Assembly (NCBI RefSeq): GCF_014058425.1
Contig: NZ_CP049367.1
Location: forward strand, 1 to 61,911
Direction of reading: 5' to 3'
Source: Companilactobacillus pabuli
GTDB taxonomy: Bacteria > Bacillota > Bacilli > Lactobacillales > Lactobacillaceae
DNA: 61,911 nt
Shown: one piece after another, positions 35,614 through 42,400 of the stretch
Layout: the number at the start of each line of letters is the position of its first letter
How positions within the stretch are numbered: position 1 is the stretch's first letter
Notes under the pieces: generated by a model
Told to the model about the DNA's origin: nothing
The model's database searches: none
The model's input: only the letters and a program-made list of their open reading frames with translations
Position numbers and translations under genes: made by a program

Positions 35614-36426
35614 ATGTTGAAAATTAAGGCTTTTCTTTTGGGGATAGCGGTTTTGCTAGGATGTGCCAGTTCAGTAACTGTTATACAAGCTGCAGGACTA
35701 GGTGGTCCTAATGTCGGGGATTATATATATGAAGATCAAGAAGTAGTTACTAATCAACAGTATGAAAAACTGAAAGATATCAATGGTCAAATTGAAACGG
35801 GGCCTAATCCGCAAAGATTATATATTTTAGTATTGAGTGATAATGATAGTATAAGACGCTTTAATTATTTAACTGATAATGATCCTAAAACTAAAGGAAT
35901 ACCAGAAGATATAGTTAATAAAACTGGTGAAGTTTTATATGGACATAATCATTATTACGATATTGATTCGGATGAAAATGGTATACCAGATTGGAAAAAC
36001 AATTATTTGGTCTACGATTTAAAGAATAACCGGGTTTATTTTGATCCTAGTGATCAATCAAGTTCATATATTACGGACCTAATGTTTTGTAAGATAAAGA
36101 TTGGAATAAATAATTTAACTGATGGAACCACCACACAGAGAATGGAAGCTTTATTTGATCTAGCAGAAAGATTAGAACCAAAGTTGAAAAAGGTTGCTGA
36201 TAATAAAGAGTTCATATACTCGAAAAGCTATTATGATATTAAAAATATTGTTAATGGGGTTTTGCTTGTATTAGGGATAATCGTTGGATTGGTTATCTGG
36301 TTTATTATTCATCGGCAAAATAAGAACCATCCTCATAATAGCGGTGGATCTGAGTTAGGCAATTCAGATTATGATGCTGGTTTTGACGAAGGGTACTATA
36401 TGGGAAGTCAAGATCCATTTATGTAA
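35614..36426 (+). CDS. Secreted/membrane protein with TPM-like domain and a calcium-loop-like motif
   Basis: 270 aa. A signal peptide (residues 1-27, ending VIQAAG), an extracellular domain with GDYIYEDQEVVTNQQYEKL similar to the start of TPM domains, then one membrane helix (about 215-235) and a short acidic, Asp/Gly-rich cytoplasmic tail. In the middle, DIDSDENGIPDW looks like an EF-hand or thrombospondin-type-3 calcium loop. The start at 35614 has GGGGG 6 bases upstream. TPM proteins act in membrane protein quality control or remain unknown. It is a lone gene ended by a long hairpin. Confidence 0.65.
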   Translation: MLKIKAFLLGIAVLLGCASSVTVIQAAGLGGPNVGDYIYEDQEVVTNQQYEKLKDINGQIETGPNPQRLYILVLSDNDSIRRFNYLTDNDPKTKGIPEDIVNKTGEVLYGHNHYYDIDSDENGIPDWKNNYLVYDLKNNRVYFDPSDQSSSYITDLMFCKIKIGINNLTDGTTTQRMEALFDLAERLEPKLKKVADNKEFIYSKSYYDIKNIVNGVLLVLGIIVGLVIWFIIHRQNKNHPHNSGGSELGNSDYDAGFDEGYYMGSQDPFM

Positions 36427-36441
36427 AAAATTTTAGTTATG

Positions 36442-36518
36442 AAAAAGAACAGCATTTTTAAGGGATATTCGAGGTATGTAAAAAATACCTAAATCTCTTA
36501 ATAAATGCTGTTCTTTTT
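36442..36518 (+). terminator. Terminator of the TPM-like gene
   Basis: AAAAAGAACAGCATTT pairs with AAATGCTGTTCTTTTT, enclosing a smaller hairpin GGTAT/ATACC. Confidence 0.75.
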
Positions 36519-36530
36519 ACGTATATTCAG

Positions 36531-36696
36531 TTATGAATTTGTTTGATTTTTTAGCTTTACCGGTTTAATGAGAAATTTATTTTTTTGTGAACTAGCAACG
36601 GGAATAAATTTTTTACCATCTTTATAGACAAATTGGATAACATCATAATTGTTATCTAGCTTTTTTGCCTGTTTGGAAACAATATCTTGAATTGAA
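36531..36696 (-). pseudogene. C-terminal fragment of an unknown protein cut by the mosaic IS
   Basis: 54 codons from the IS edge: YSIQDIVSKQAKKLDNNYDV then IQFVYKDGKKFIPVASSQK to a stop. It has no start; the N-terminal part should lie beyond 37516 but no matching frame continues there, so it was lost. Family not recognised. Confidence 0.45.
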
Positions 36697-36699
36697 TAA

Positions 36700-37516
36700 G
36701 GTAGATTGCAAATTTAATCCGAATTTTTGGACAAATTTGTCAGCATAACCTGATACGGTGTTTACCAGTCGAGTATTTTAAGCGGTCGCTAAGTACTTTA
36801 ACTGATTTGTGAGTGTCGGCGTCAATGTAAATAAACGACATGGAGCCGTGCGTGGAACGGAATTCATCAAAGCATAGATTAATCGGTAACCGGCGGCTCG
36901 CGTGTGGATGAATATTAGCCGTCAAAATACGCTGAACTGAGTTTGTCGAAATACCGGTGAGACTGGCGATAGTCTTAGCCGGGAGTGATTTACTGGCTAG
37001 CTTCAGCACATGAGTCGCTAGTCCGTGACCGATGGCGTGGTTGGTTGATACCACTGGAGTGGTGGCCGTACAAGCGCTATGGCGGTTACTACAACGCCAG
37101 CGTTGCTTGTTTAGCTCTAGAATTACGGGCCGGTCCATGGGTCCTGCAATGTGGACATGAGTGAGCTTGTGTCCGTTAGGGTGCAACGTATTGTATCCAC
37201 AGCTGGGACAGCGCCTGAGTGTGTAGGTAAGCTCTGCCTGGATGACCAAATACTTTTTGCGACCCGAGCCCCGACCATGAAATTCATCACGAGTACCGAA
37301 CACCTGAATATTTGTGTCTGTAATTCCCAGTAATTTAAGTGTATTATCTAGTTGAGACATCTATTCCTACCCCGCTTATCTTGAGTATTGTCGCTTAAAG
37401 CATAGCACTAGGGAGGCTTAGATGCCTTTTTTTGTTATCAAAAAGGGCCTAGTACTTTTGGAATCGAAATACTTTCCAACACCAAAAATTCTAGACCCCT
37501 AAATTTGCAATCTACC
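36700..37516 (-). mobile_element. Mosaic IS: ISL3-family element inside an IS30 shell with internal deletion
   Basis: Both ends carry the same 17-bp inverted repeat GGTAGATTGCAAATTTA, the outer end of an IS30 variant. Inside the right end, at about 37500, an ISL3-family terminus begins (GGGGTCTAGAATTTTTGG on the minus strand) with the start of its transposase. Inside the left end, 36717-36790 is the last part of an IS30 transposase gene. The joint lies at TAAGCGGTCGCT (36779-36790). So ISL3 entered IS30 17 bp from its end and a deletion then removed most of both. Confidence 0.8.
36740..37360 (-). pseudogene. ISL3-family transposase, N-terminal half fused to an IS30 tail
   Basis: 206 codons. 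The zinc region [15 protein letters not shown], the helix-turn-helix ([20 protein letters not shown]) and the first catalytic part [19 protein letters not shown] are those of an ISL3 transposase different from the one at 13441. After VKVLSDRL the frame passes into the IS30 end and stops after 12 more residues. The catalytic core is incomplete. Confidence 0.85.
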
Positions 37517-37570
37517 ACGTATGTTTAAATCAAATTTATTTTAAATATACCTTGTACAGTGAAGTTTATT

Positions 37571-37622
37571 GATTGTGTGATTTATGATAAAAGATTAATC
37601 TTTTATCATAAATCACACAATC
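37571..37622. repeat. Perfect 52-bp palindrome past the par operon of replicon 2
   Basis: 26 bases and their exact complement with no spacer, centred on AAGATTAATCTT and containing GTGATTTATGAT, the same half-site as the repeats upstream of parA2. It lies 25 bases past the ribbon-helix-helix gene. It can fold as a long hairpin or act as a partition or operator site. Confidence 0.75.
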
Positions 37623-37647
37623 AGTAATACATAAGTTAAGCTCAATC

Positions 37648-37863
37648 TTATTTACGTTTGGCAAGGCCTTCACGAATAATTTTTTCTAAGACATCAACAA
37701 TTTTTTCGTCATTCTCAAAAGCGATGCGTTTAACTTCTTTATATGTGCTCATGCGAAGTTGAACGGTTTTAGTTCTTTCTGTTTCGAATTGGTATGGACT
37801 TTTTAGGTTTTTAAGTTGTTCAGATGCCTTTTTACTAACTTTGTTTAAAAAATCTTCTGCCAT
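37648..37863 (-). CDS. ParB-type ribbon-helix-helix partner, replicon 2
   Basis: 71 aa. TKTVQLRMSTYKEVKRIAFE then IVDVLEKIIREGL is a ribbon-helix-helix fold; the N-terminus is charged and flexible. It follows parA2 by 6 bases and is expected to bind the TGATTTATGAT repeats around the operon and to stimulate ParA. Confidence 0.78.
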   Translation of the reverse strand: MAEDFLNKVSKKASEQLKNLKSPYQFETERTKTVQLRMSTYKEVKRIAFENDEKIVDVLEKIIREGLAKRK

Positions 37864-37869
37864 GATAAA

Positions 37870-38655
37870 TTACTCCTCTAACTGTTGAATTCTAAGTATT
37901 TGTTCATTAAGAACCATTTGGTACATTTGGATTGCTCTTTTATCCCAATGGTCTTTATTCCGTATTCCTTCATTAGCAAACGTTTTAACCCGTTCTTGAG
38001 TTCTAATTGAGTTTGAAAAGACCCCTTCGCCAAAAAAGTCTTTTGCTTGTGCAGAAATTTCAGTATCAACTTTTGCACGTGGCTTCATTAAGTACAATAT
38101 GACACCAACTAACTGAAAACTTCCATTGTATTGTTCACGTAGTTCACCTAAATGCGTAGCTGTTTTTAAAGAACTTGTATATGACTGCTTTTGAGTTTGT
38201 AAGACAATTGAGATGAAATCTGAAGCCATGATTGCGTTATTAGTAAAGACATTTATTGTTGGTGGTACGTCAATAAAAATATAATCGTAATTTTGTTTTA
38301 ACTTTGAAAGCATTTGTGGTAATAGAATATTACGTTTAACCCGATTAACTTTTTCTACAGCACCAATCCATAAAGACAATGTCCAATCTGTAGGAATCAT
38401 ATCAATTTGGTTTGTAACAGACACAATAGATTTAGACAAATTCCCTCCAAGAAGGCCCTCATATAATGAAAGTTCCGGCTTTAAATCGGCTTTATAAGTC
38501 TCCTTCATAATTTCAGTTGCATTTCCCTGGGGATCGAAATCTATAAGTAGTACTTTTTTCCCCTCTTGACCCAATAAATAGGTTTCCATTACAGTCAAGG
38601 TGGTCTTACCAACGCCACCTTTAAAGTTGAAGTTTAATAGTGTTTTCCCATTCAT
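37870..38655 (-). CDS. parA: ParA partition ATPase, replicon 2
   Basis: 261 aa. Walker A NFNFKGGVGKTTLT at residue 7, A' LLIDFDPQGNATE and Walker B YIFIDVPPTI. It is clearly different from the ParA of replicon 1 over most of its length, so the two partition systems need not interfere. It is divergent from repA2, mirroring replicon 1. Confidence 0.95.
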   Translation of the reverse strand: MNGKTLLNFNFKGGVGKTTLTVMETYLLGQEGKKVLLIDFDPQGNATEIMKETYKADLKPELSLYEGLLGGNLSKSIVSVTNQIDMIPTDWTLSLWIGAVEKVNRVKRNILLPQMLSKLKQNYDYIFIDVPPTINVFTNNAIMASDFISIVLQTQKQSYTSSLKTATHLGELREQYNGSFQLVGVILYLMKPRAKVDTEISAQAKDFFGEGVFSNSIRTQERVKTFANEGIRNKDHWDKRAIQMYQMVLNEQILRIQQLEE

Positions 38656-38687
38656 AGTAGCACCTACCTTTACATAAATATTTTACC

Positions 38688-38748
38688 ATGATTTATGATT
38701 AATCACAAATTTTATGTGATTTATGATTTATGATTAATCATAAATCAT
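38688..38748. repeat. Palindromic operator/centromere-like repeats upstream of parA2
   Basis: ATGATTTATGATTAATCA (38688-38705) and a perfect 26-bp palindrome (38723-38748) built from ATGATTTATGATT and its complement, with GTGATTTATGAT overlapping. The same units form the 52-bp palindrome at 37571, so related sites flank the par operon on both sides. Confidence 0.75.
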
Positions 38749-38803
38749 ATCCATAAAACTATTTACTTAACCTTTGCAGAATGATATGCTTTGTTCATAA
38801 ACA

Positions 38804-38930
38804 AAAAATCCCAATCCACTCGGGATTGGGATTTTTGCAGTATTGACAAGTAGCTATCTTGCAGCTACCTAGTCCAAGCAATTTTCACCGCCAAGTTAAA
38901 ATTGCTTGAAAAAATTGTAATCTTGTTTAC
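38804..38930 (-). ncRNA. Putative antisense RNA controlling repA, replicon 2
   Basis: On the minus strand a promoter TTGCCC (38965-38960), 17 bases, TATAAT (38942-38937) starts an RNA of about 127 nt. It folds CAAGCAATTTT/AAAATTGCTTG (38875-38908) and GTAGCT/AGCTAC (38850-38868) and ends in a 14-bp terminator (38804-38836) with a T-run. It runs opposite to repA2 and upstream of a leader hairpin, the same design as replicon 1 with different sequence. Confidence 0.58.
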
Positions 38931-39000
38931 GTACTAATTATACCGCAAGCAAACCTTAAGGGCAAGCAAAGGTAAACTAATTAAAACGAAGATAAGACCA

Positions 39001-39040
39001 ATGGACTAAGTAGCTTGTAATAACTACTTAGTCCATTTTT
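39001..39040 (+). promoter_or_regulatory. Attenuator-type terminator upstream of repA2
   Basis: ATGGACTAAGTAG pairs exactly with CTACTTAGTCCAT over a 10-base loop and is followed by Ts, 200 bases before repA2. A repA2 transcript starting upstream would have to read through it. Further small hairpins (GTTGCC/GGGCAAC at about 39061) lie in the rest of the leader. No gene is seen between 38656 and 39240. Confidence 0.58.
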
Positions 39041-39240
39041 AGTTCTTAAAAATTAAAAAAGTTGCCGACTGGGCAACTCACAAACAGACACATGCTGGTG
39101 AAACTACAAAGCCGATCACAACCAATGTTCGCTTTGTAATTCAGTTAGAGCATATCAGATTTGTATTTTAAAGCAAGTCAAATGTTTTAGCAACTCTCTT
39201 TTGAGACAGCGTGTGTCAGTCAAGAAAGGGAGTTTTTATT

Positions 39241-40344
39241 ATGACAAAATCAACAAATTTTAATTACTATGAAGCAGATAATGTATATGGAGCCTTATTT
39301 TTCCAGTTTCCTAAGGTATTAATGTATGGCGAGCAATACAATCATTTAAGCAGTGATGCTAAATTGGCTTATATGGTACTGAAGGACCGGCTAGAGTACT
39401 CTTTGCGTAATCATTGGGTTGATGAAGAAGATCACGTCTACTTTATTTTTACCAATCAAGAATTAATTAATCTGTTTAACTGCTCAGAACATAAAGTTAT
39501 TAAAATAAAAGCTGAACTTAAATCAACTGGCCTACTCTTACAAAAGCAAATGGGATTTAACCCAAAGACTAAAAAGAATGAACCGAATCGTCTATACCTT
39601 TCTAAACTCGATGTAAAAGCTACTGATGTTTATTTAAGGGGCGAATATGGGCAAAAAAAGCCTGAAACCCTTGCTACAAGCGGAACTGCAAAAAATGCAG
39701 TTCCGCAAGAGACCGTTGAAACCCTTGCTACAAGCGGAACTGCAAAAAATGCAGTTCCGCAAGAGACCGTTGAAAAAAGCCCTCAAACCCTTGCTACAAG
39801 TGGAAGTGCAAAAAATGCAGTTAATCTATATAAAGACTCTAAAAACATAGATACTAATAGATACAATATAGATACTCAAAAGTTGGACTTTTCCACAGCC
39901 AATTTCTCACAAGCAGAAATTCAAAAGCAAAACCAGGATTTGGTGAACCATGCTAATGACTTCTTAACTGATGAAGACAGTGGCTTACCGGTTTTCTTAG
40001 AACCAGAAGCCGTGCAATTACTTAGCTTCTGGTGCCGAACTCCGCAACAAATGCGGCGCTTTATTGGCATTATCTTAAACGCCAAATATGCTGTTGAAAA
40101 AGAACATAAGGATTTAGGCGTATGGATTCTATTAGATGACCCTGATTTAAAAAAAATGATGACCAAAACATTAAGACGCTATTTTAATGCCCTAAGAAGC
40201 GATGAGAAACATATCAAGAATGTTGAGAACTACCTGTACGGCACCATGCAAAACCTATTTGGTGTTTGGTGGAACCAACAAGCAGCTAGAGAATATGCGG
40301 CCAAACACCCTAAAGAACAAAATATTGATAACGAGCGTTCTTGA
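39241..40344 (+). CDS. repA: RepA_N-family replication initiator, replicon 2
   Basis: 367 aa. Residues 1-130 are the RepA_N domain (YYEADNVYGALFFQFPKVLM, LSSDAKLAYMVLKDRLEYSL, FTNQELINLFNCSEHKVIKI). A repeat region (residues 142-195) is followed by the host-specific C-terminal domain (LLSFWCRTPQQMRRFIGIIL). The start at 39241 has AAAGGGAG 9 bases upstream. The DNA repeats inside the gene are the likely origin, as in this family. Confidence 0.95.
   Translation: MTKSTNFNYYEADNVYGALFFQFPKVLMYGEQYNHLSSDAKLAYMVLKDRLEYSLRNHWVDEEDHVYFIFTNQELINLFNCSEHKVIKIKAELKSTGLLLQKQMGFNPKTKKNEPNRLYLSKLDVKATDVYLRGEYGQKKPETLATSGTAKNAVPQETVETLATSGTAKNAVPQETVEKSPQTLATSGSAKNAVNLYKDSKNIDTNRYNIDTQKLDFSTANFSQAEIQKQNQDLVNHANDFLTDEDSGLPVFLEPEAVQLLSFWCRTPQQMRRFIGIILNAKYAVEKEHKDLGVWILLDDPDLKKMMTKTLRRYFNALRSDEKHIKNVENYLYGTMQNLFGVWWNQQAAREYAAKHPKEQNIDNERS
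39664..39823 (+). repeat. 54-bp tandem iterons inside repA2 (likely origin)
   Basis: Two identical 54-base units (39664-39717, 39718-39771), then a 12-base spacer and a partial third unit (39784-39823) with a few changes. Each full unit contains GGAACTGC and its complement around AAAAAAT, a hairpin. The unit is a multiple of three and encodes an 18-residue repeat ETLATSGTAKNAVPQETV. DNA binding sites for Rep within its own gene are known for RepA_N plasmids. Confidence 0.8.
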
Positions 40345-40499
40345 AATTAAACGCCATATTAGCCCTTTTAAACCGTTTTAAGTGCTACATGCATAAATTA
40401 ATTAAAGCCGCTTTAAAATTGCTTAGAAGCAAAAATAGGCGCTTTTAGTGGCTAAATTGGCGATGATTGAACTAAGGGAATGTGAAAGGAGCTTTTTAA

Positions 40500-40703
40500 A
40501 TGACCAAATCCAGCAAAGAAGTCGAAACAATTGATCAATTGTTGGCTGACCCATGGGCAGTCGATATTCAAGACATTTGAGAGCAAGCAGCCCATAACCA
40601 TAATCCAGATCCTGATAAACGCAAGCTGTTTGACGCGTTACACACTTACCTCTTAGATAAGCGTCAAGAGCAAATTATCAACGAAAAGCATTTTGTGATT
40701 TAA
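40500..40703 (+). pseudogene. Small acidic protein with internal stop, upstream of the Fic gene
   Basis: A frame of 67 codons starting MTKSSKEVETIDQLLADPWA, with AAAGGAG upstream, is broken by TGA at codon 27 (40578) where TGG would fit, then goes on EQAAHNHNPDPDKRKLFDAL to a stop at 40703. It is 50 bases before the Fic gene, the place where an antitoxin is often found, but I see no (S/T)xxxE(G/N) inhibitory motif. The stop is either a point mutation or a base-calling error. Confidence 0.5.
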
Positions 40704-40753
40704 CATGGACAGGTCAAATAATCAGTGACTGAAATAGAAAGGAGGCACAAAAT

Positions 40754-41506
40754 ATGGCTAAAACTCGAACATATATGGACAAGTATAAATTCACAGCTGC
40801 AGAAAACCAACGGTTTGCCCGAGCAAACTTTACCAAGTTAGTGCATACTAATGCTCGTTTTGAAGGCGTTAATACCACTTTGCCACAAACACAAACTATT
40901 ATGGACGGTATGAGCGTAGCAGGAGTACCTGTTGAAGATGTTTTGACGATTGTTAATTTAAAGCGTGGGTGGCAATATATCACTGCTCAAAATTCCCCTT
41001 TAACGTTAACCATGGAAAAACAAATCAACAAGATTGTGGCAGCGGAAGACGCCTTAGTACCGGGAGAATTACGTCAAGGGAAAGGAGGAGTTAATTTAGG
41101 TAGTGAAGACTTTTTTGAACCGCCTTTAATTAACGAAAAACAAGAACAATCCTTTTTACAAAAAATCTTGGCTGATCCACGAACGACGATTACTGATAAA
41201 GCATTAACTGTCATGTATCATAATATGCGTCAACAAATCTTTTGGGACGGGAACAAAAGGACGGCGACTTTAAGTGCTAATAAAATTATGATTGACGGTG
41301 GTGCAGGCTTAATCAATGTGCCGTTAGATAAGTGGGATCAATGGAACGAACTAATTGCCAATTATTATCAGACTAATGACATGACTAAAATTAAACAGTG
41401 GACATATGATAATGGTATTCAAGGATTACAAATTCGAGCAAACAAAAAATTAAGTGCTAATGAATTAAACCAGATGTACAAGCAACTAAAAAAACGGATA
41501 AATTAG
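40754..41506 (+). CDS. Fic/DOC-fold protein with altered active-site motif (frameshift near 3' end)
   Basis: 250 aa as read. The Fic core is at about residue 165: IFWDGNKRTATLSANK, against the family motif HPFxxGNGR. Gln stands where the catalytic His should be (QQIFWDGN), so classic AMP transfer is doubtful, although the nucleotide loop GNKR is kept. Near the end, a run of seven As (about 41489) is followed by a second frame (TDKLELKLVEDEISKRTQNH) open to 41634; one more A would join them into a 293-aa protein. RBS AAAGGAGG. Confidence 0.75.
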   Translation: MAKTRTYMDKYKFTAAENQRFARANFTKLVHTNARFEGVNTTLPQTQTIMDGMSVAGVPVEDVLTIVNLKRGWQYITAQNSPLTLTMEKQINKIVAAEDALVPGELRQGKGGVNLGSEDFFEPPLINEKQEQSFLQKILADPRTTITDKALTVMYHNMRQQIFWDGNKRTATLSANKIMIDGGAGLINVPLDKWDQWNELIANYYQTNDMTKIKQWTYDNGIQGLQIRANKKLSANELNQMYKQLKKRIN

Positions 41507-41623
41507 AACTTAAACTAGTTGAAGACGAGATTAGTAAAAGAACCCAAAACCATCTCAAATACTTTGCTAAAAACAATCTAGAAGTTAAGCCAAAAAATAA
41601 TCCTGAAAATAAAAACGATCGGC

Positions 41624-41902
41624 CTAGTTATTAGGTTGATCGTTTTTGAGTTTATTTGGTTTATGGGTATTAACGTAATCGGCAAATATTTTTAAAAGCT
41701 CTTCGGTTTGTTCAACCGAGAGATTATCAGCTTGAAAGTATTTTTCTAGCAAAGCCCCTTTTTGAATTAATCGGCGAGAACGGGCTTTGCGGGCTTGCCG
41801 ATTTTCGTAGTATTTAGATTGCCGTAATTTAAAATCTTCTCGCTCAATTTTTTGTTTTAAACGCGCTTGTTGCTCAACTAGTTTTTCATATTGATTAGGC
41901 AT
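41624..41902 (-). CDS. Small coiled-coil basic protein next to oriT
   Basis: 92 aa starting MPNQYEKLVEQQARLKQKIE, with a long basic helix up to residue 55. The ATG at 41902 is chosen since AGGTGG is 8 bases away; an ATG six bases earlier is too close. Together with the next minus-strand gene it sits upstream and divergent from the relaxase, the place of relaxosome helper proteins (MobC-like) on related plasmids. Role inferred from position only. Confidence 0.6.
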   Translation of the reverse strand: MPNQYEKLVEQQARLKQKIEREDFKLRQSKYYENRQARKARSRRLIQKGALLEKYFQADNLSVEQTEELLKIFADYVNTHKPNKLKNDQPNN

Positions 41903-41921
41903 AGTCATTACCACCTAACTA

Positions 41922-42131
41922 TTATCGGTTATTTTGAGATTGATTTAAAAAGGCGGCAACTTTTTTAGCAATCATTTTAATCTGTGGAGTAGTAAGTGTC
42001 CCATAATCCAAATTGGCTGATCTAATGATTTGCTTACCGAGATTTTGTTCAATTTTATTTTTTTCAGCTTTAATCTTTTGATTAAGCTGTTTTAATTTAG
42101 CTTCTTGTTTTTCTAAGTTACTTTGAGACAT
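41922..42131 (-). CDS. Small coiled-coil protein next to oriT (possible relaxosome helper)
   Basis: 69 aa starting MSQSNLEKQEAKLKQLNQKI, then a C-terminal part LTTPQIKMIAKKVAAFLNQS. GGAGGA is 6 bases before the ATG at 42131. It is divergent from the relaxase with oriT between, so it may bind oriT and control both transcripts. Similar pairs of short genes are common beside MOBQ relaxases of lactobacilli. Confidence 0.6.
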   Translation of the reverse strand: MSQSNLEKQEAKLKQLNQKIKAEKNKIEQNLGKQIIRSANLDYGTLTTPQIKMIAKKVAAFLNQSQNNR

Positions 42132-42280
42132 AATGATTCCTCCAATCGTATTAAAAATAATCACCGACACTATATCATACAGAGAACGTTAAATCAAAGG
42201 ATAGAAGTTGAAATAGCGAAGCGGAATGCATACACTATAAGTAAATTTATGGGAATCAGCAGGACGAGTGAAACGAGGTC

Positions 42281-42313
42281 AATGCGCACTTACACATAGA
42301 ATGAATTCTATGT
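42281..42313 (-). other. Origin of transfer (oriT), nic region
   Basis: Read on the minus strand: an inverted repeat ACATAGAAT-TC-ATTCTATGT (42294-42313) and then TAAGTGCGCATT (42281-42292). TAAGTGCGC directly after an inverted repeat is the nick region of MOBQ and related plasmids (RSF1010 TAAATGCGC, pIP501 and pGO1 TAAGTGCGC). It lies 88 bases upstream of the relaxase start. Confidence 0.85.
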
Positions 42314-42400
42314 TGTGCTAACCCCAAAATCCTGTATTAGAAGTCGCCGATGTCGACAACAGAAGAAAACCCATAGAATCAAAGTAAAGAGGTGACTCAC

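Noticed and set aside
39664-39823. Direct repeats that could be taken for a CRISPR array
   Set aside because: The 54-bp units are contiguous with no unique spacers, lie inside a coding gene and there are no cas genes.
39647-39850. An overlapping open frame with repeated KSLKPLLQAELQKMQF units
   Set aside because: It is the +1 frame of the tandem repeats inside repA2, where repeats keep any frame open; no ribosome binding site.
40500-40703. Calling the small gene before Fic a proven antitoxin
   Set aside because: Position fits, but the inhibitory motif is not seen and the gene has an internal stop; kept only as a possible partner.
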